Shown here: piece by piece, positions 59,534 through 64,000 of the stretch
Position numbering within the stretch: position 1 is the first letter of the stretch
Layout: each line of letters opens with the position of its first letter
NCBI GenBank assembly: GCA_902560565.1
Contig: CACEMG010000001.1
Span: 62,001-126,000, forward strand
Direction of reading: 5' to 3'
Length of the DNA: 64,000 nt
From: an uncultured Pelagibacteraceae bacterium
GTDB taxonomy: Bacteria > Pseudomonadota > Alphaproteobacteria > Pelagibacterales > Pelagibacteraceae
The notes under the pieces: model-generated
Databases searched by the model: none
What the model was told of the DNA's origin: nothing
Seen by the model: the letters and a program-made list of their open reading frames with translations, nothing else
Program-made: the position numbers and the translations under genes

Positions 59534-60123
59534 TTTTTTTGAATTCTCAGATCGTCTATTAATAATATACTTGCAATTACCCTCTCAACATCGGGTATCA
59601 TTTTTCCTTCCTCAATTACCTTCTTCTGTTCTTCTTTTGATTGTGCAATACCATAAATATAGATTTTCTTTTTATACGTATCAATGTTGTAATTAGTCGA
59701 TTTAATATTCTTATTTAAAACTAGCGCTGTTCTAAGCTGAGATGTAATTAAAAGGTCTTTTGCTGACTGTTTAAAATTAAACTCCTCTTTTATAATGATA
59801 TTATTTCTAACAGATCTAACACCTTTTGTTTCCCAAGCCATTTTTGTAATCTTTAGTTTCTCCTCTGGATCGTCAACTTTTCCAGTTAAAAATATTCTCC
59901 CATCTAAAACTTTTGTATTTACCGATAAAAGATATTTTTTATCTACAAGTAGTAGTCTGGCTGTTAAGTTTTTTTGCATTATATTATCATCAATTTGGGT
60001 TCCTAAAGATCTTGGATCAATCGCAATACTAACTCCCGTACCAAAGAGCCCCTGGGACGAGGTTCCCACACATCCATTTATCATTATTAAAAATATTAAA
60101 TATAGTAAAAATTTATTTATCAT
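59530..60123 (-). CDS. BON-domain lipoprotein
   Basis: A 197-residue lipoprotein: signal MINKFLLYLIFLIMINGC with the lipid-attached Cys, then two BON domains (LLSVNTKVLDGRIFLTGKV and the second near KIYIYGIAQSKEEQ). BON proteins bind phospholipid and maintain the outer membrane, as OsmY and DolP do. The ATG at 60123 overlaps the rsmI stop (ATGA) and begins the signal; an upstream in-frame ATG at 60141 would put six extra residues before it. Confidence 0.88.
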   Translation of the reverse strand: MINKFLLYLIFLIMINGCVGTSSQGLFGTGVSIAIDPRSLGTQIDDNIMQKNLTARLLLVDKKYLLSVNTKVLDGRIFLTGKVDDPEEKLKITKMAWETKGVRSVRNNIIIKEEFNFKQSAKDLLITSQLRTALVLNKNIKSTNYNIDTYKKKIYIYGIAQSKEEQKKVIEEGKMIPDVERVIASILLIDDLRIQKN

Positions 60124-60977
60124 TTTTTTAATTGAAGACAAAAATTATAAATTTCTTTTTTTGATATATCTTTATTTTTTTTAATCTCACTTACAACATC
60201 TTTGATGCTCAATTTTTTCATTAGTTTTTTTATTAATTTTTTATCATCTTCGTCTAATTTAGTTTTTGATTCGGTTTTATATTTTTCGGAAAGTACTAAT
60301 GTAATTTCTCCTCTTAGTTCGTGTTTAAAATCTTTTATTTTTGAAACATCAAATCTAAAATGTTGTTCATACATTTTGGTTAATTCTTTACATATCAAAA
60401 TTTTTCTATCAGTAAAATATTTTTCTATATATGAGGAACTTTTTTTAAATTTTTTTGCTGAAATAAAAAAAACAATTGTTAAATTTAATTTTGATAGATG
60501 CGTTAAATCTTTTTTAATATTTTTATTTTTTTCTGGAAAAAAACCATAAAAAATAAATTTATCTGAAAAACCACTTATTGATACAGCTGAAGTTACAGAT
60601 GAAGGCCCAGGAATTGAGTATATATTTAATTCCTTTCTTATACATTCATTTACGAGGATAGATCCTGGGTCTGATATACATGGTGTTCCAGCATCAGAAA
60701 TAATTGAAACTATTTTATCATTTTCAATTAAATCAATTACTTTTTTTAAACTCTTTTTCTCATTAAATTTATGGTAAGCAAAAAGTTCTTTATTTTTAAT
60801 ATTGTATTTATCTAAAATTTTTTTTGATACTCTTGTATCTTCACATAAAATTAGGTTTGATAATTTAAGAATTTTAAGCGCATTTAGAGTTATATCCATC
60901 ATATTGCCTATTGGTGTAGAGACCACATATAAACCACTTTTGAAGTCTATAATTTTTTTTTGATCTAATGGAATCAT
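60120..60977 (-). CDS. rsmI: 16S rRNA (cytidine1402-2'-O)-methyltransferase
   Basis: A 285-residue SAM enzyme of the tetrapyrrole methylase fold. GLYVVSTPIGNMMDITLNAL, CEDTRVSKKIL, ISDAGTPCISDPG and GPSSVTSAVSISG are the RsmI motifs. It is divergent from the PBP-activator-like gene with 31 bp between, an arrangement common in proteobacteria. Confidence 0.95.
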   Translation of the reverse strand: MIPLDQKKIIDFKSGLYVVSTPIGNMMDITLNALKILKLSNLILCEDTRVSKKILDKYNIKNKELFAYHKFNEKKSLKKVIDLIENDKIVSIISDAGTPCISDPGSILVNECIRKELNIYSIPGPSSVTSAVSISGFSDKFIFYGFFPEKNKNIKKDLTHLSKLNLTIVFFISAKKFKKSSSYIEKYFTDRKILICKELTKMYEQHFRFDVSKIKDFKHELRGEITLVLSEKYKTESKTKLDEDDKKLIKKLMKKLSIKDVVSEIKKNKDISKKEIYNFCLQLKK

Positions 60978-61008
60978 TAATGAATATAATTATAATAAAG
61001 ATTAATAA

Positions 61009-62157
61009 ATGAAAGCAGATATTAAAAAATTTTTAATAGTAATAATATTGATGTTATTTACTAAATTTGCTCAGGCAAATAGTGAAATCAAAATTGGGCT
61101 ATTGGCACCTTTTTCAGGTGAATTTGCAAGCATCGGAAAATCAGTATTTAGTTCAGCGAGAATCGCTCTAAATAAAATAAATAACAATATGATTAGTATT
61201 TTACCAAGAGATACTAAAGGCAACAATTTTGAAACACTTAAACGAGTGGAGGAGTTATATGTTGAAGGTGTTAGGATTTTTATTGGACCAGTTTTTAATA
61301 AAAATCTAAAAGGTCTAGAAAAATTCCAGGATGCATACTTTTTATCTTTAACAAATAAAATTTTGAATAATCCCAAGAATGTCATAAGCGTAGGTATAAA
61401 TGCTAGATCACAATTTAATGCTATTAAAAAATATCAAAAATTAAATGATCTAACAGAAACACTCATTTTAATACCAAAAAAAGATTATAAACAAGAGATA
61501 GAACAGGCTATTAAAGAAACTAAATTTAGAGCAAAGAAAGTATTTTACTATGATACGAAACCTACCGAATTAACAAAACAGATAGAAAAAGTTACAAAAT
61601 ACCAAATTAGAAAACAAAATTTAGAGGATGAAATTAGGCGTATTGAAGAGTCTAATGAAGATAATAAAGAAAAAAAAATAGAGAATTTAAATAAAAAGGA
61701 TACGCTGGGGAAAATAGGATACGATTCTATAGTAATTGCAGATTTTGATGAAAGTTTAAAAAGTGTTACTACTTCACTTTTGTATACCGATGTATCTCCA
61801 AAAAAAATAAGTTTTATTTCTCTAAATCAATGGTTTGATGAAACTTTGTTCAAAGAAACTGCATCACAACCAATTAGTTTTCCTTCAGTAAACAAAGAAA
61901 ATTTTGAAAAATTTAAAAAAAATTACAAAGAATTCTATAACAGTAATCCTAATCAACTTTCTTTAGTAACTTATGATTTGGTTGGTTTAATATACTATCT
62001 CCTTTTACAAAATAATTTTGAAATAAAAGAAAATATTTTTGAAGAAGAAAATAAATTTAAAGGTATGTCTGGTGTATTTCAAATTAAAAGCAAAAAAATA
62101 AATCATGAACTAAATTTTTATAGCGTGAAAAACGGTAAATTTATAAAAATTTTTTAA
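61009..62157 (+). CDS. PBP activator-like periplasmic binding-fold protein
   Basis: A 382-residue secreted protein resembling the LppC/LpoA C-terminal domain: signal IVIILMLFTKFAQA, then IKIGLLAPFSGEFASIG, the type 1 periplasmic-binding fold. In gammaproteobacteria LpoA activates penicillin-binding protein 1A. Here the signal ends AQAN with no lipobox Cys, so it would be soluble, not lipidated. The position beside rsmI supports the call. Its 3' end overlaps rdgB by 17 bp. Confidence 0.8.
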   Translation: MKADIKKFLIVIILMLFTKFAQANSEIKIGLLAPFSGEFASIGKSVFSSARIALNKINNNMISILPRDTKGNNFETLKRVEELYVEGVRIFIGPVFNKNLKGLEKFQDAYFLSLTNKILNNPKNVISVGINARSQFNAIKKYQKLNDLTETLILIPKKDYKQEIEQAIKETKFRAKKVFYYDTKPTELTKQIEKVTKYQIRKQNLEDEIRRIEESNEDNKEKKIENLNKKDTLGKIGYDSIVIADFDESLKSVTTSLLYTDVSPKKISFISLNQWFDETLFKETASQPISFPSVNKENFEKFKKNYKEFYNSNPNQLSLVTYDLVGLIYYLLLQNNFEIKENIFEEENKFKGMSGVFQIKSKKINHELNFYSVKNGKFIKIF

Positions 62158-62743
62158 GTTTAGTGAACGCTTTCGCTCTATGATCAATTTTGAATTTATT
62201 TTTAAATTTCATTTGCCCAAAAGTAATTTTTTCTCCATTAGGTATAAATATGGGATCGTAGCCAAAACCATTCTTTCCAATCTTTTTAATTGATATTCTT
62301 CCCTCAATTTTACCAATTGCATGAATTTTTTTTACTTTGGGTCCATATATGGTAAGGGCACAAATAAATCTTGCTTTAATCCTTTTTTTTTTCCAATTCT
62401 TATCAACCTTATTTAGTTCTTTGAAAACTCTATTAATTGCTTGGTTAAAATTATTATTTTTACCTCCCCACCTTGCGGAGAATATTCCTGGTCTTTTATT
62501 TAAAATATCTATCTCTAGTCCAGAGTCGTCAGCCAGGCAAATCTTGCCAGTTTTTTTAGAAAAATACTTTGATTTAATGTATGAATTTTGCAAGAAAGTT
62601 TTACCTGTTTCTTTTGGGCTTCTGACTTTGTAATCAATAATAGAATACACATTAATATTTTTTGGTAATAACTGCTTGATTTCTCTTACTTTTCCAGCGT
62701 TATTTGAGCCTATTAGTAAATCTTTAATTTTTTTTTTTTTCAT
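62141..62743 (-). CDS. rdgB: Non-canonical purine NTP pyrophosphatase (RdgB/HAM1)
   Basis: A 200-residue house-cleaning enzyme that removes ITP, dITP and XTP. GSNNAGKVREIKQLL is the N-terminal NTP motif, ADDSGLEID the metal-binding segment, GIFSARWGG and GFGYDPIFIP the remaining conserved loops. It is divergent from grpE with 36 bp between starts. Confidence 0.95.
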   Translation of the reverse strand: MKKKKIKDLLIGSNNAGKVREIKQLLPKNINVYSIIDYKVRSPKETGKTFLQNSYIKSKYFSKKTGKICLADDSGLEIDILNKRPGIFSARWGGKNNNFNQAINRVFKELNKVDKNWKKKRIKARFICALTIYGPKVKKIHAIGKIEGRISIKKIGKNGFGYDPIFIPNGEKITFGQMKFKNKFKIDHRAKAFTKLKKFL

Positions 62744-62771
62744 CTGGAAATTTTCTATTTTCTAACCATAT
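62744..62771 (+). promoter_or_regulatory. Possible heat-shock-type promoter of grpE
   Basis: CTGGAA (62744-62749) and CCATAT (62766-62771), 16 bp apart, resemble the sigma-32 elements CTTGAA and CCCCAT. The predicted start is next to the grpE ATG at 62780, implying almost no leader. The match is loose. Confidence 0.3.
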
Positions 62772-62779
62772 AGCATTGT

Positions 62780-63397
62780 ATGGATGAAAAAAATATCAAT
62801 TTTAAAGATAATGAAGATGCAAATACCAAAGATGAAGTTTTAACAGATGAAGCTGTTAAAACAGAGAATGAACAAGAAATAACTCCAGAGGAAAAAATAA
62901 ACGAACTCGAGGACAAGTTAAAAAGAACATTCGCTGAAATGGAAAATCAGAGACGAAGATATGAAAAAGAAAAAGACGATGCTTTTGAGTATGGTGGTTT
63001 TTCCTTTGCAAAAGAAACTTTAAGTTTATTAGATAATTTAGATAGATCAAAAATATCTTTAGAAAATGATGAAAAACTTAAAAATTCTGAATCTTTAAAA
63101 AAAATTTTTGAGCACCTAGATATTATAAAGAAAGATATGATTTCAATTTTTAAGAAAAATAACATCGAACAAATTGAAACTATAAATAAAAAACTAGACC
63201 CCAACTTTCATCAGGCAATGATGGAGATCGAGGATGATTCAAAAGAACCAGGAACTATAATTCAGGAAATACAGTCAGGATATATGATGAAGGATCGTCT
63301 TTTACGACCTGCTCTGGTAGGAGTATCTAAAAAAACAAATAATTCAAAAAAAAAGGACGAAATTGATAAAAAAGACGATAAAAATATTAAAAAATAA
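62780..63397 (+). CDS. grpE: Nucleotide exchange factor GrpE
   Basis: A 205-residue co-chaperone of DnaK. The long acidic coiled coil (ELEDKLKRTFAEMENQRRRY) precedes the beta-rich head with KKLDPNFHQAMMEIE and GYMMKDRLLRPALVGVS. It ends in a Lys/Asp-rich tail. dnaK starts 51 bp later on the same strand. Confidence 0.96.
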   Translation: MDEKNINFKDNEDANTKDEVLTDEAVKTENEQEITPEEKINELEDKLKRTFAEMENQRRRYEKEKDDAFEYGGFSFAKETLSLLDNLDRSKISLENDEKLKNSESLKKIFEHLDIIKKDMISIFKKNNIEQIETINKKLDPNFHQAMMEIEDDSKEPGTIIQEIQSGYMMKDRLLRPALVGVSKKTNNSKKKDEIDKKDDKNIKK

Positions 63398-63408
63398 GCA
63401 AAAATCAA

Positions 63409-64000
<592 letters not shown>

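Overview
The window is about 64 kb of very AT-rich, tightly packed chromosomal DNA. It almost certainly comes from the SAR11 clade (Pelagibacterales, Candidatus Pelagibacter-like Alphaproteobacteria). The evidence is the strong A/T codon bias with many Lys/Asn/Ile residues, gene junctions that overlap by 1-50 bp, and convergent genes that meet or overlap with no spacer. Gene orders are alphaproteobacterial: dnaA/rpsT/mutM/ubiE/ubiB/coaBC/dut, irr/fabA/fabB/fabI, tsaB/fur/miaB/phoH/ybeY/lnt/metK, nusA/infB/rbfA/rpsO/pnp, and helicase/fdxA/carD. No rRNA operon, insertion sequence, prophage or CRISPR array is visible. Two tRNAs are present, Arg(ACG) and Leu(CAA).

Layout. 1-6 kb: gltBD glutamate synthase on the minus strand. 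6-9.7 kb: uppP, a DMT-family permease, a gamma-butyrobetaine dioxygenase-like oxygenase, tRNA-Arg and a hotdog thioesterase. 9.7-14 kb: a possible leader peptide, a Suv3-like helicase, a TerB-like protein, fdxA, a CarD regulator with a long lysine-rich extension, and a tiny separate gene for a 21-residue Lys/Arg peptide. 14-24 kb: acyl-CoA synthetase, tRNA-Leu, a DedA-like membrane protein, dsbB, coq7, an HNH nuclease, an esterase, a TlpA-like thioredoxin, argH, an lptM-like lipoprotein, lysA and plsC. 24-32 kb: dnaN and dnaA, then rpsT, mutM, ubiE, ubiB, coaBC, dut, a ThiF/MoeB-like E1 enzyme and an SH3 protein. 32-38.7 kb: katG beside the regulator irr, the fabA-fabB-fabI unsaturated fatty acid genes, small proteins and an FkbM methyltransferase. 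38.7-51.6 kb: two long minus-strand operons, nusA to pnp and tsaB to metK. 51.6-64 kb: cell-envelope genes (polysaccharide deacetylase, glucosaminidase, murJ, PBP-activator-like protein), nfu, trpS, maeB, rsmI, rdgB, grpE and the 5' part of dnaK.

Most genes are core housekeeping functions. The most interesting signals are small or regulatory. One is a self-contained transcription unit for a 21-aa peptide with 17 basic residues (promoter, 5' hairpin, Shine-Dalgarno, ORF, terminator). A second is a promoter followed by a UUCG-capped terminator hairpin just in front of nusA, which looks like an attenuator. A third is an Irr-type iron control element next to the -35 of katG, with irr itself upstream. 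Others are a lysine-rich/acidic-tailed CarD overlapping fdxA, a half-length TsaB overlapping a divergent gene, a 17-codon ORF with an embedded hairpin ahead of the Suv3-like helicase, and repeats beside dnaA. All functional calls rest on motif and gene-order recognition by reading; no database search was possible.
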